Origin: Opitutus sp. ER46
GTDB taxonomy: Bacteria; Verrucomicrobiota; Verrucomicrobiia; Opitutales; Opitutaceae
NCBI RefSeq assembly: GCF_003054705.1
Contig: NZ_QAYX01000014.1
Location: forward strand, 1-64,000
DNA: 64,000 nt
Reading direction: 5' to 3'
The position numbers and the translations under genes were made by a program. Position 1 is the first letter of the stretch, and the number at the start of each line of letters is the position of its first letter. The notes beneath the pieces are model-generated. The model was not told the DNA's origin, made no database searches, and worked only from the letters and a program-made list of their open reading frames with translations. Of this stretch, positions 33,759 to 42,819 are shown piece after piece.

Positions 33759-34061
33759 CTAGGCCTGGCCACCCAGCTCGCGGAGATACTCGAAGCTGTA
33801 GAGCCCGCTGTTATGGCCGTCGCTGAAATCGAATCGGATGGCGTAATTGCCGACGCGCTCCCAGCTCACCACCTGCACGCCGGAGAACTTCTTCGGGCCG
33901 TCGCCGCCGTACTGGTTTCCCAGGATGTCGCGCTCGCCCTGATTGGCGGCGCTCGGTGATGCGGCGCGCAATTTCTCGAAATCGAAGTAGGACTCGACGC
34001 CGTCGTCCCAGACGATCGCGACTTCGTTGCCTATCACTTGGACATTCGTGGGCGTGTGCAT
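33759..34061 (-). CDS. DUF971 family protein
   Basis: A 100-aa protein of the DUF971 type, the fold also found at the N-terminus of gamma-butyrobetaine hydroxylase. It opens PTNVQVIGNEVAIVWDDGVESYFDFEKLRAASPSAANQGE, where family members usually have a Cys-rich CP-C-A-C segment; here the cysteines are missing. SWERVGNYAIRFDFSDGHNSGLYSFEYLREL is the conserved C-terminal part. In other bacteria the domain is found near iron-sulfur or ApbC-type genes, but no such neighbour is seen here. Confidence 0.85.
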   Translation of the reverse strand: MHTPTNVQVIGNEVAIVWDDGVESYFDFEKLRAASPSAANQGERDILGNQYGGDGPKKFSGVQVVSWERVGNYAIRFDFSDGHNSGLYSFEYLRELGGQA

Positions 34062-34187
34062 GCGGGAGAAGAGGGCGGCGAGAGAGTACCTGACGACTGT
34101 GTCGCCTGGCTGCCATTTGTACAGAGCCCGTCTTCACGCCCGCCTTCCTGAACCAGCGGCCCAGCCCGCATCCACCCCGGTCCTCCG

Positions 34188-34862
34188 TTTTCTCCTAAAC
34201 AGGGCCTGTCCCTTGATGGTATCCCGAAACAGGTCTGTCCCCAGAGGGTATCCTGAATGCGGGGTCTGTCCCCCCCCGACCTTCCAGACGACTGACATCC
34301 CTTAAGCAGGTCTGTCTTCTGATCAGAGAGCCTGTCCCCCTGAAATCGCGTCCCCTTGATGTCCAACGTGGCCTGTCCCCTGATCCTGATCGCGCCGCGG
34401 ACAACCGAACCGAGGTCTGTCCCCTAATGCGGATCAGGTCTATCTTCCTATCAGAGGGCCTGTCCCCTGAAATCGCGTACCCTGATGTCCGACGAGGTCT
34501 GTCCCCTAATTAATGCGGATCGGCGGTTTCATCCCCACAAAAGCTTGGCCTGCCAAGAAATAGGCCTGTCCCGTGAGTGACACCGAAGTCTTCCGCGAGT
34601 TGGACAAGGTCTGTCCCCTTGAAAGCCTGAACGGGGTCTGTCCCCTTGGGGTGACACCCTGATCGCTCAGCGAACAGCCGAACCGAGGTCTGTCCCCTAA
34701 TGCGGATCAGCGAATTCAGCCCCACAAAAGCTTGGCCTGCCCAGAAATAGGCCTGTCCCGTGAGCGGCACTGAAGTCTTCTGCGAATTGGACAAGGTCTG
34801 TCCCCTTGGGGGCCTGAACGGGGTCTGTCCCCTTGGGGTGATAGGTGCAGAGGTTGCACGGC
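34188..34862. repeat. GGGGACAGACC repeat cluster 1 (TGTCCC orientation)
   Basis: About 15 copies of GTCTGTCCCC or GCCTGTCCC plus two decayed copies, all in the same orientation and spaced about 25-60 bp apart. The second half holds a ~187-bp tandem duplication: the block around AAGCTTGG at 34541 recurs at 34728 with about 90% identity. It fills the gap between the DUF971 gene and ndh; no gene is seen inside. Confidence 0.92.
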
Positions 34863-34959
34863 TGGATGGGGGGCGAGTATGGCGGCGGTGTGCGTTTGGC
34901 GGGCGGGACTCTTGGGAGGGGCGTTTGCGAAGCGGGAGGCGGTGGGTAGGGGTGTCGCG

Positions 34960-36258
34960 ATGAATGCCGCGTTCGACAAGTCGCTCCCTCATATCGTCGT
35001 TGTGGGCGGCGGGTTTGGCGGGCTCACGTTTGCGCGCGGTTTTCCCCAGGGTCTGGCGCGGATCACCGTCATCGACCGACAGAACCACCACGTCTTCCAG
35101 CCGCTGCTTTACCAGGTCGCGACGGCCGGCCTCTCGGCGGTGGATATCGCCCAACCCATCCGTGGACTCTTTGGCGGGAGGCCCAACCTCGACGTACTCA
35201 TGAGCGAGGTGTCCGCCGTCGATCTCGCGGGCAAACGCGTGGTCCATGCCCGCGGCGAACTCACCTACGACTACCTCGTCCTCGCCGTGGGCGCCCGGAC
35301 CAGCTACTTCGGCCACGATGCCTGGCAGCGCCTAGCTCCGGGCCTGAAGTCGCTCGATGACGCCTTGCGGATCCGGCGCATGATCTTGAGCTCGCTCGAA
35401 CGCGCCGAGACGGAGTCCAATCCGGCGCGTCGCGACGCCGCCATGACGATCGTGGTCGTCGGCGGTGGACCGACTGGCGTCGAGTTGGCGGGCGCGTTTG
35501 CCGAGCTGACACGTTGCGTCGTGCAGAAGGACTTCGACCACATCGATCCTACGAAGGTGAAGGTCATCCTCATCCAAGGCGGCGCGCGCGTGCTGCCGAC
35601 GTTCGCCGAAATGCTCTCCGCACGCGCCCAGGAACAACTCGAGGCCAAGGGCGTGACCGTCATCACCGGGCGCCATGTCGAGGCGATCCGGTCCGGCGCA
35701 GTTGTCGTCGGCGGTGAAACGATCGCGTCGGACAACATTATCTGGGCGGCAGGCGTGGCGGCGGAACCGCTGACGGAGACGCTCGGCATCGAGCATGACC
35801 GCGGCGGCCGGCTCAAGGTCCTGCCCGACCTCAGCCTGCCGGGGCATCCGGAAGCGTTTGCCGTCGGCGACATCGTGACGCTGACCGACGCCAATGGCGT
35901 GGTGGTGCCGGGCGTGGCGCAGGCCGCGATCCAGATGGGCCGGCACGTGACCGGGTTGATCGAGTCGGACATCCGGGGGCGCGGGCTGGCGCCGGTTGGA
36001 CGCCGGCCGTTCACGTACCGCGACAAGGGAGCCATGGCGACGATCGGCCGGTCCGCAGCCGTGGCGGAAATTGGGCGCTTCAAACTCTCCGGTTTCTTCG
36101 CCTGGCTCGTCTGGCTGGCGGTGCACCTGCTCTTCCTGATCGGGTTCCGCAACAAGTTCGCCGTCCTGTCGCAGTGGCTCTACTCGTACCTCACCTTCAA
36201 GCGCGGCGCGCGGATCATCACGGGCGTATCGGGCGAGGCTTCAGCCGGCAGCGCCTGA
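34960..36258 (+). CDS. ndh: type II NADH dehydrogenase (NDH-2)
   Basis: A membrane-associated flavoprotein that oxidises NADH and reduces quinone without pumping protons, 432 aa. The FAD-binding dinucleotide fold is at the N-terminus (HIVVVGGGFGGLTFARGF), HHVFQPLLYQVATAGLS is the family FQPLLYQVA motif, and the second NADH-binding fold is at IVVVGGGPTGVELAGAFAEL. C-terminal membrane-binding helices are FFAWLVWLAVHLLFLIGFRNKF and the following SQWLYSYLTFKRGARIITG. The Met at 34960 directly precedes the first fold. The gene is flanked by repeat cluster 1 and iteron element B. Confidence 0.94.
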   Translation: MNAAFDKSLPHIVVVGGGFGGLTFARGFPQGLARITVIDRQNHHVFQPLLYQVATAGLSAVDIAQPIRGLFGGRPNLDVLMSEVSAVDLAGKRVVHARGELTYDYLVLAVGARTSYFGHDAWQRLAPGLKSLDDALRIRRMILSSLERAETESNPARRDAAMTIVVVGGGPTGVELAGAFAELTRCVVQKDFDHIDPTKVKVILIQGGARVLPTFAEMLSARAQEQLEAKGVTVITGRHVEAIRSGAVVVGGETIASDNIIWAAGVAAEPLTETLGIEHDRGGRLKVLPDLSLPGHPEAFAVGDIVTLTDANGVVVPGVAQAAIQMGRHVTGLIESDIRGRGLAPVGRRPFTYRDKGAMATIGRSAAVAEIGRFKLSGFFAWLVWLAVHLLFLIGFRNKFAVLSQWLYSYLTFKRGARIITGVSGEASAGSA

Positions 36259-36466
36259 GCTTCAGACGCGTGCCACGCTGCGGAGGTCGAATCGCAGGTG
36301 CCCCTCGGCGCGTGCCGCTCGGCGCGTGCTGCGAGGCACGTTACCCGAGCAGGTGGGGCGGAGGCAGCCTCCGCGGCAAGGCGGGGCGCAATTGGCGGCA
36401 CGGGCCGACGCGATCGAAATCGGGGCAAACCGGCGGCTGCGGGGTAGGAGAGGCGATGACGACGTT

Positions 36467-36609
36467 CGCCGAGTATCCGGACTTTATTCCGAGTATCCGG
36501 ACATTATCGTCTGAGTATCTGGACATTATCCCGTTAGTTGCTCACGGGTAGTCGATTATAATTGCAGCCCTCGTCCGAGGGATCCTTGCCTCGGCGTCCC
36601 CTGCGGCAG
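36467..36609. repeat. iteron element, copy B (three GTATCYGGACATTAT repeats)
   Basis: Repeats lie at 36473-36487 (one mismatch), 36493-36507 and 36515-36529. They are followed by a stem-loop (CCCGT 36530-36534 with ACGGG 36544-36548), TATAAT at 36557-36562 and an extra hairpin CCCTCG/CGAGGG at 36568-36581. The order and flanking bases match copy A at 4822-4957. It occupies the 413-bp gap between the convergent ndh and gltD genes, so it is unlikely to be a promoter for either. Confidence 0.9.
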
Positions 36610-36671
36610 CTGTCGCGGCTCTAGGTCGGGAATCCTTGCCGGCTGGCAGCAGTGCTTCGGCCCAGCCAACC

Positions 36672-38102
36672 TCAGCTCGTCACAGCGTGCTTGCCGGCCA
36701 GATAACGCTCGATGCCGGCGGCGGCCTTGCGTCCGTCGCGGACGGCGTGGACGACGAGGCTTGGTCCGCGCACCGAGTCGCCCCCGGCAAACACGCCGGG
36801 CACGCTCGTCATCTGGTTGTCATCGATGACGATGCCGCCCCAGTCGTTGGTGGCGACCGCGGCGAAATCGCTGCCGGCGGGGAAGGGAACGGGGTCGAAG
36901 CCGTAGGCGACGATCACGACGTCGGCGTCGACCGTGAAATCGGATCCCGGCACGGGCCGCGGTTTACGACGGCCGCTGGCGTCGGGCGCGCCGAGTTCCA
37001 TGCGCGTGCAGCGGACGGAGCCCACAGCGCCGGCACCGTTCTCAAAGATCCCGAGTGGGTTGGTGAGAAAATCGAAACGGGCGCCCTCTTCGACCGCGTT
37101 ATGGTACTCCTTGCGGCTGCCCGGCATGTTGGCGAGGTCACGGCGGTAGATGCAGACCGCGGCGCTGGCGCCGGCACGCAGGGACGTGCGCAGGCAGTCC
37201 ATGGCAGTATCGCCGCCGCCGAGGACTGCGACGCGCTTACCGGCTACGTCGATCGGTGGAAAGTCGGCGGCGGCCGCAGGCACGTTTTTCTGGATCAGGA
37301 AAGGCAGGGCGGGGATCACGCCCGGGAGGTCGCCGCCGGGGACGTCGGCCAGCTTCGGCTGCTGGGCGCCGAAACCCAGGAAGATGGCGTCGAAGCGCTT
37401 CTGCAGGTCGGCGAGCGAGACATCGCGCCCGACTTGGACGCCCATTTCGAAGACGACGCCATTGCGCTGGAGGAGTTCGATGCGGCGGGCGACGACGTGC
37501 TTCTCGAGCTTGAAGGACGGGATGCCGTTCACCAGCAACCCGCCGGGGATGCGCATGGACTCGAAAACCGTCACGGCGAAACCCCGCCGGGCGAGTTCGT
37601 CGGCGCACGAGATGCCGCCGGGGCCGGAACCGATGATAGCGGCGCGGAGACCGTTGGGGGGCGCGGAGATAACCGGTACGCCGCCGTGGTGGAACGCGTA
37701 CTCGTTGATGAAGCGCTCGACGGCGCCGATGGAGATGGGTTCGGTCTTGCTGTTGACGATGCACGCGCCCTCGCAGAGCCGCTCCTGGGGGCACACCCGG
37801 GAGCAAATTTCGGGCATGTTGCTGGTGGCGCGGGAAACCTCGGCCGCCTCGAGAAATCGGCCTTGGGCCGTGAGCGCCATCCAATCGGGAATGCGGTTGG
37901 CGAGGGGACAGCCGATCCGGCAGAGGGGCTCGGGACACTGGATGCAGCGCGCGGCCTGGGCGCGGACCGTCGCCTCGTCGTACGCCGTGTAGATTTCGTC
38001 ATAGTCGCGGACGCGCTCGCGGGCCGACCGTTTCGGGGGGGCGGATCGGCCGATGAGTGACCACGCATACTTCTCGGTCGAAGGCGTGAGGGTCGGAGGC
38101 AT
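36672..38102 (-). CDS. gltD: glutamate synthase small subunit (GltD-like NAD(P)H oxidoreductase)
   Basis: A flavin- and Fe-S-containing electron-input subunit, 476 aa. N-terminal cysteines for two 4Fe-4S clusters are CIQCPEPLCRIGCP (about residues 53-66) and ICSRVCPQERLCEGAC (about 99-114). The FAD fold is RAAIIGSGPGGISCADELARRGF, and the NAD(P)H fold is KRVAVLGGGDTAMDCLRTSLRAGA. The C-terminal segment GVFAGGDSVRGPSLVVHAVRDGRKAAAGIERYL is diagnostic. The large subunit gltB is not in the window, so the subunit may partner a distant GltB or serve another reductase such as NfnB. It is divergent from the YbaK-type gene. Confidence 0.92.
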   Translation of the reverse strand: MPPTLTPSTEKYAWSLIGRSAPPKRSARERVRDYDEIYTAYDEATVRAQAARCIQCPEPLCRIGCPLANRIPDWMALTAQGRFLEAAEVSRATSNMPEICSRVCPQERLCEGACIVNSKTEPISIGAVERFINEYAFHHGGVPVISAPPNGLRAAIIGSGPGGISCADELARRGFAVTVFESMRIPGGLLVNGIPSFKLEKHVVARRIELLQRNGVVFEMGVQVGRDVSLADLQKRFDAIFLGFGAQQPKLADVPGGDLPGVIPALPFLIQKNVPAAAADFPPIDVAGKRVAVLGGGDTAMDCLRTSLRAGASAAVCIYRRDLANMPGSRKEYHNAVEEGARFDFLTNPLGIFENGAGAVGSVRCTRMELGAPDASGRRKPRPVPGSDFTVDADVVIVAYGFDPVPFPAGSDFAAVATNDWGGIVIDDNQMTSVPGVFAGGDSVRGPSLVVHAVRDGRKAAAGIERYLAGKHAVTS

Positions 38103-38309
38103 GGCGGGGGGAGCCGTGAGCGTTTCGGGGCGGTGCGGGTACTATGCGCTGGAACCGCAGGAGGGACTCGGCGGTTCTTGCGTTTCGATGGTCACTCCTT
38201 GGCAGCGGGGTGGCGCGGACCGGCGATATTTTTCAAGACGCCCCTTGCATTGCCGGCGGCGGGGCTACCTTTGGGGCGAGTCAAAACCCGTCAGCCGGAG
38301 GATCCGAAA

Positions 38310-38771
38310 ATGCCTGCGAAAAAACTGAAGGACTTCCTGGAAAGCCGCGGGGCGAAATACGTCAGCATCCAGCACTCGCCCGCGTTCACCGCCTCGGAAA
38401 TCGCCGCCTCGGCCCACGTCACGGGTCGCGATTTCGCGAAGACCGTCGTCGTCAAGATGGGAGACGACCTTGCGATGGTCGTGCTGCCGGCGAACCGGAA
38501 GATCATGCTTTCGGAGCTGCGCGACATGATCGACGAGGACATCGATCTCGCCACCGAGGACGAGTTCCAGGAGCGCTTCCCAGATTGCGAACTCGGGGCG
38601 ATGCCGCCCTTCGGCAACCTGTATGGCCTTCCCGTCTACGTGGAGCGGAGCCTGGCCGATGAGCAGGAGATCGCGTTCAGTGCCGGGACGCATCACGAGA
38701 TCATCCTGATGGCGTTCGACGACTACGCCGATCTCGTGCAGCCGACGGTGATGGAGTTCGCGACGGCTTAG
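38310..38771 (+). CDS. YbaK/ProX-type aminoacyl-tRNA deacylase domain protein
   Basis: A 153-aa stand-alone editing domain of the YbaK/INS superfamily, which hydrolyses mischarged aminoacyl-tRNA. Signatures are VSIQHSPAFTASEIAASAHVTGRDFAKTVVVKMGDDLAMVVLPA (the conserved Lys in AKTVVVK), a glycine loop CELGAMPPFGNLYGLPVYVERSL and FSAGTHHEIILMAFDDYADL. The start at 38310 follows the family N-terminus; the open frame upstream crosses a non-coding leader. The tRNA specificity (Cys-tRNA-Pro or Ala-tRNA-Pro) cannot be told. Confidence 0.9.
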   Translation: MPAKKLKDFLESRGAKYVSIQHSPAFTASEIAASAHVTGRDFAKTVVVKMGDDLAMVVLPANRKIMLSELRDMIDEDIDLATEDEFQERFPDCELGAMPPFGNLYGLPVYVERSLADEQEIAFSAGTHHEIILMAFDDYADLVQPTVMEFATA

Positions 38772-38921
38772 GGCGCCCTGGCGGCGACCGAGGCAGTGTT
38801 GCTGGAGCGGGCGCGTGTGCCTGGTCACGGCGCCCGCGAGGGCTGACGCGTGTTTTCGTCGGCGGGCGGCGGAGTAAAGGCTTGGCGCGGGCGAAGGTCG
38901 CTGGGAGAACGAGCCGCAATC

Positions 38922-39998
38922 ATGAGTGACGTCCCACAATCCTTTGCGTGCATCATGGCCGGCGGCAGTGGCGAGCGCTTCTGGCCGATGAGTCGGGCGC
39001 GGCGGCCGAAGCACCTGTTGAAGCTGTTCACGGACCGGACCCTGCTCGAGGAGACGGTACGGCGGATCGAGGCGGCGGTGCCGCGGAGCAATATTTTCGT
39101 GCTGACGAATGAGCTGCAGGCGGCGGCCACGCGCGAGGCCTTGCGGGACCTCCTGCCGGCGGAGCAGATCGTGGCGGAGCCGGCGAAGCGCGACACTGCG
39201 CCGGCCGCGGCGCTGGCGACGGCGCTCGTGCGGGCGCGGGGCGGCGAGAACGCGGCGCTGGCGCTGTTGCCGGCCGACGCGTTCATCGCCGATGCGGCGG
39301 CGTTTGGCCGCCAGCTCGCGGTGGCGCTGCCGCGGGCGGCGCGCACCGGGGCGATTCTGACGATCGGGATCAAGCCTGACCACGCGGCGACGGGTTTCGG
39401 GTATTTGGAACTTGGAGACGAGGTGACGGGGGGCCCAGGCGGCGTGGTGCGCGCGGTGCGGCGCTTCGTGGAGAAGCCGGACGCGGCGACCGCGCAGCGG
39501 TACCTCGAGTCGGGCCAGTTTGTCTGGAATGCCGGCATGTTCTTCTGGCGCGTGGGCACGTTCCTGGCGGAGGCGGATCGGAGCGCGCCGGAGCTCGCGG
39601 CGTTCGTGCGGGAATTTCCGACGGAGCGGGCGGGGGCGGCGGCGTTTCTTGCGGCGCGCTTCCCGGTGCTGCCGAAGATTTCGGTCGACTACGCAATCAT
39701 GGAGAAGGCGCGAACGGTCGAGACGATGCTGGCCGAGTTTGATTGGGATGACGTGGGCCTTTGGACGGCGCTGCCGAAGCACCTCGCGCGGGACGAGGGC
39801 GGCAATGCGACGCGCGGGACGGTGCTGAGCGCGGACGCCAGCGGGAATATCGCGCTGAGCAATGGCCGCATAATCGCGCTGGTCGGCGTGAGCGACCTCG
39901 TGGTCGTGGAGACGCCGGACGCGGTACTCGTGTGTCATCGCGATGCGGTGCAGGACATCAAGAAGATCACCGGCCAGCTGCCGAAGGAACTGCTGTAG
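38922..39998 (+). CDS. manC: mannose-1-phosphate guanylyltransferase
   Basis: Makes GDP-mannose from mannose-1-phosphate and GTP for surface polysaccharide or glycoprotein. At 358 aa it is the single-domain form without the C-terminal mannose-6-phosphate isomerase cupin. The nucleotidyltransferase signature CIMAGGSGERFWPMSRARRPKHLLKL is at residues 9-34. EPAKRDTAPAAALA, LPADAFI, VRRFVEKPDAATAQRYL and YLESGQFVWNAGMFFWRVGTFL follow in order. The Met at 38922 is 12 bp after an AGGTCGCTGGGAGAA leader. No other GDP-sugar gene is adjacent. Confidence 0.94.
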   Translation: MSDVPQSFACIMAGGSGERFWPMSRARRPKHLLKLFTDRTLLEETVRRIEAAVPRSNIFVLTNELQAAATREALRDLLPAEQIVAEPAKRDTAPAAALATALVRARGGENAALALLPADAFIADAAAFGRQLAVALPRAARTGAILTIGIKPDHAATGFGYLELGDEVTGGPGGVVRAVRRFVEKPDAATAQRYLESGQFVWNAGMFFWRVGTFLAEADRSAPELAAFVREFPTERAGAAAFLAARFPVLPKISVDYAIMEKARTVETMLAEFDWDDVGLWTALPKHLARDEGGNATRGTVLSADASGNIALSNGRIIALVGVSDLVVVETPDAVLVCHRDAVQDIKKITGQLPKELL

Positions 39999-40163
39999 CC
40001 GCGAGGCGGGGCGCGGGGCGAACTGCGCCGGCGAAGAGAGCGCGACGCCTGAAGCGGCGCGCTGAGCGTGCGGCGGTTGCGGAATCGCGTGCGGGTGGCC
40101 TTGTACGCTGGGCGTGGCGCCGGACGATCGGTGCGACGGGGAGGGAGGCCCCGATGGAGGGAC

Positions 40164-40195
40164 AAAAAGCCCAGCGTCGCGGGCGACGCTGGGCT
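40164..40195 (-). terminator. intrinsic terminator of typA
   Basis: An extended perfect stem of 12-13 bp, AGCCCAGCGTCGC (40168-40180) with its complement at 40183-40195, has a minimal loop. Five T follow on the minus strand (A-run 40164-40168). It lies 28 bp past the typA stop. Confidence 0.93.
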
Positions 40196-40223
40196 GAAGT
40201 GATGCGCGGGCGCGAGCCGGCGA

Positions 40224-42053
40224 TTACTCGTCGGAGCCGGAGCGCTCCTTGCGGGCAATCTTGCGGCGGTCGACTTCCTTGAGAACGCGCTTGCGGAGCC
40301 GGAGATTCTTGGGCGTCACCTCGACGAACTCGTCGGCGGCGATGTACTCGATGGCGCGTTCGAGGGAGAGCTTGATCGCCGGGGTGAGGCCGGTGGCGAC
40401 GCCTTCGCCCTGCGAGCGGAAGTTGGTGAGCTTCTTTTCGCGGACGGCGTTGACGGCGATGTCCTCGTTACGGGGATTTTCGCCGACGACCATGCCCTCG
40501 TAGACGGCTTCGCCGGGTCCGACGAAGAGCTTGCCGCGCTCCTGGCACATGACCAGGGCGTAGGCGGTGGTCTCGCCAGCGTCCGTAGCCACGAGCGTGC
40601 CGGTGAGGCGCGTGAGCACCTCGCCCGCGTACGGGCCGTACTCTTTGAAGAGGTGGCTCAACACACCGCGGCCGCTGGTCATGTTGACGACGTCGATCTC
40701 GAGGCCGATGAGGCCGCGGGTGGTGATCGTCGCCTCGATCATCGTCGAGTGCGGGTGCTTCTCCATGTTCGTCATCTGGCCCTTGCGGTTGGCCAGATTC
40801 TGCATGACGGCGCCGACGCACTCGTCGGGCACCTCGATCCAGACGGTCTCATACGGCTCGTGGCGCTTCCCGTCGACGGTGCGCTCGATGACGGTCGGGC
40901 GGGAGACGAGGAACTCATAACCCTCCCGGCGCATCGTTTCGGCGAGCACGGCAACCTGCATGGCGCCGCGGGCCTTCACGTTGTAGACGCCAGCCTTCTC
41001 GGTGTCCTCGATGCTGATGGAGACGTTGGTCTTTAGCTCGCGGAACAGACGCTCCCGCAGCTGACGGGACGTGACGAGCTTGCCCTCTTGGCCGACGAGC
41101 GGGCCGTCGTTGACGGCGAACTGCATCTCGAGGGTGGGGGGATCGATCTGGGTGAACGGGAGCGGGTGGCCATTCTCGTCGGCGGTGAGCGTATCGCCGA
41201 TGTCGATATCCTCGAAGCCGGAGAGCCCGACGATGTTGCCGGCGACGCCGGCGACGGACTCCTGGGTGGAGAGACCGGAGTACTCGAAGACTTTGGTGAC
41301 CTTGGAACGGATGCGTTTCCCGTCGCGGTTACGGATCGTGAAGACATTGTCGCCGACGTTAACCTTGCCGCCGAGGATTTTGCCGATGGCAATACGGCCA
41401 ACGTAGTCGCTCCAGTCGATGTTGGAGACGAGCATGTGGAACGGCTCGTTGGGCTTGGCGAAAGGCGGCGGGACGTGGTCGAGGATGGTCTCGAACAGCG
41501 GGGTCATGTTCTCCCGCTTGTCGGTGAGATTGTACATCATGTAGCCATCGCGGCCGGAGCCGTAGACGACCGGAGCGTCGAACTGCTCCTCGCTGGCGTT
41601 GAGCTCCATGAGCAGCTCGAGGACCTTGTCGTACATCTTGGCCGGCTCGGCGTTGTCACGGTCGATCTTGTTGATGACGATGATGACTTTGAGGCCGTGC
41701 TGGAGGGCCTTGCGGAGCACGAAACGCGTCTGGGCCTGCGGGCCGTCGTAGGCGTCGACGACGAGGAGCACGCCGTCGACCATACGGAGCGCGCGCTCGA
41801 CCTCGCCACCGAAGTCGGCGTGTCCGGGCGTATCCACGATGTTGACGATCTTGTCCTTCCAGTGGACGGACGTGTTCTTGGCTTTGATCGTGATGCCCTT
41901 TTCGCGCTCGAGGTCCATGGAGTCCATGGCTCGTTCCTCAACTTGTTGGTTGGCGCGAAACACGCCGCCCTCCTTGAGGAGTTTGTCGACCAAGGTGGTC
42001 TTGCCGTGGTCAACGTGCGCGATGATGGCGATATTTCGAATGCTCTGGTTCAT
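40224..42053 (-). CDS. typA: ribosome-binding translational GTPase TypA/BipA
   Basis: A GTPase of the EF-G family that assists ribosome assembly and stress adaptation, 609 aa. G1 is [18 protein letters not shown] (residues about 9-26), G2 the [14 protein letters not shown] region, G3 [17 protein letters not shown] and G4 [11 protein letters not shown]. The domain IV/V and C-terminal TypA-specific part contain [42 protein letters not shown] and [32 protein letters not shown]. The normal start [19 protein letters not shown] is used. It is a single gene with a strong terminator. Confidence 0.97.
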   Translation of the reverse strand: MNQSIRNIAIIAHVDHGKTTLVDKLLKEGGVFRANQQVEERAMDSMDLEREKGITIKAKNTSVHWKDKIVNIVDTPGHADFGGEVERALRMVDGVLLVVDAYDGPQAQTRFVLRKALQHGLKVIIVINKIDRDNAEPAKMYDKVLELLMELNASEEQFDAPVVYGSGRDGYMMYNLTDKRENMTPLFETILDHVPPPFAKPNEPFHMLVSNIDWSDYVGRIAIGKILGGKVNVGDNVFTIRNRDGKRIRSKVTKVFEYSGLSTQESVAGVAGNIVGLSGFEDIDIGDTLTADENGHPLPFTQIDPPTLEMQFAVNDGPLVGQEGKLVTSRQLRERLFRELKTNVSISIEDTEKAGVYNVKARGAMQVAVLAETMRREGYEFLVSRPTVIERTVDGKRHEPYETVWIEVPDECVGAVMQNLANRKGQMTNMEKHPHSTMIEATITTRGLIGLEIDVVNMTSGRGVLSHLFKEYGPYAGEVLTRLTGTLVATDAGETTAYALVMCQERGKLFVGPGEAVYEGMVVGENPRNEDIAVNAVREKKLTNFRSQGEGVATGLTPAIKLSLERAIEYIAADEFVEVTPKNLRLRKRVLKEVDRRKIARKERSGSDE

Positions 42054-42314
42054 GTGTCGGGCGTGCGGAAACGTGGAAAAAGGGGTCCACCGTGCCGTTC
42101 GCGCCTGTTGAATGCAACCACGAAGACTTTATCGGCTCAAGTACTTAACAGTTAGGTAAATAGGACTGAGGTGGCCAAGGGCGCGCCGCAGCTGTCGCCC
42201 CCGCGCTGCCGTCCGCGTGCTCTCGGTCTTGGCGCAGCACGGCGCATCTTTTCCTCCCGAAAACGCTCCTCTTCGTCTGCTCCCCGGTGCGCCAATACCC
42301 CGACTTCATCCAAG

Positions 42315-42740
42315 GGGACATCTAGGGGGACAGACCCCTTCCTTCGAACGTTCGAACGCGCGGGCCAATTGGGGACAGGCCTCTTCGCGACCCGCGTGGG
42401 ACAGGCCATTCGCCGCTGCAAGGGGCCTTTTGCGGGGCCTTTTGCGGGACAGACCTTCGCGATTCGCAAACTGTCGATCCAAGGGGACAGACCTCTCGGA
42501 GCATCTGGACCAACAGGGGACAGACCTCTCGGAGCATCTGGACCAACAGGGGACAGACCTCTCGGACCTGGGCGGAGTATCTCGTACGGTATTCGGGAGA
42601 ATTGGAGACATGCCTTTCGCGATTCACGGCATACACATGGGCCTTTCGGCTTCGTTACCTTCTGCTGCCGAACAAGGGACAGGCCTCGATGGCGCGGTTG
42701 GCACGCAGCAACTTGGCGGAGGCAGGGGACAGACCTCATG
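42315..42740. repeat. GGGGACAGACC repeat cluster 2 (GGGACAG orientation)
   Basis: About ten copies of GGGGACAGACC/GGGACAGGCC, opposite in orientation to cluster 1. Three perfect copies at 42483, 42516 and 42549 sit in a 33-bp tandem repeat. The repeats lie in the 766-bp gap between typA and the esterase gene; nothing coding is seen in the gap. Confidence 0.92.
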
Positions 42741-42775
42741 CTCGCGCGCGATCGGCTGCCATGTCGCAACGAAAG

Positions 42776-42799
42776 AGCCGCAGCCTGGCGACTGCGGCT
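42776..42799 (-). terminator. probable terminator of the esterase gene
   Basis: A perfect 8-bp stem, AGCCGCAG (42776-42783) with CTGCGGCT (42792-42799), lies 20 bp past the esterase stop. Only a short broken T tract follows on the minus strand. Confidence 0.55.
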
Positions 42800-42819
42800 C
42801 GTGCGAGAAAGATCAGGGC

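Noticed and set aside
33153-33959. A plus-strand frame of 268 codons after hisI
   Set aside because: The composition is Arg/Gly/Ala shadow-like, it runs antisense into the DUF971 gene, and no motif is visible.
42483-42570. Regular 33-bp repeat that could suggest a CRISPR array
   Set aside because: Units abut each other without variable spacers, number fewer than three, and belong to the GGGGACAGACC family; no cas gene is near.
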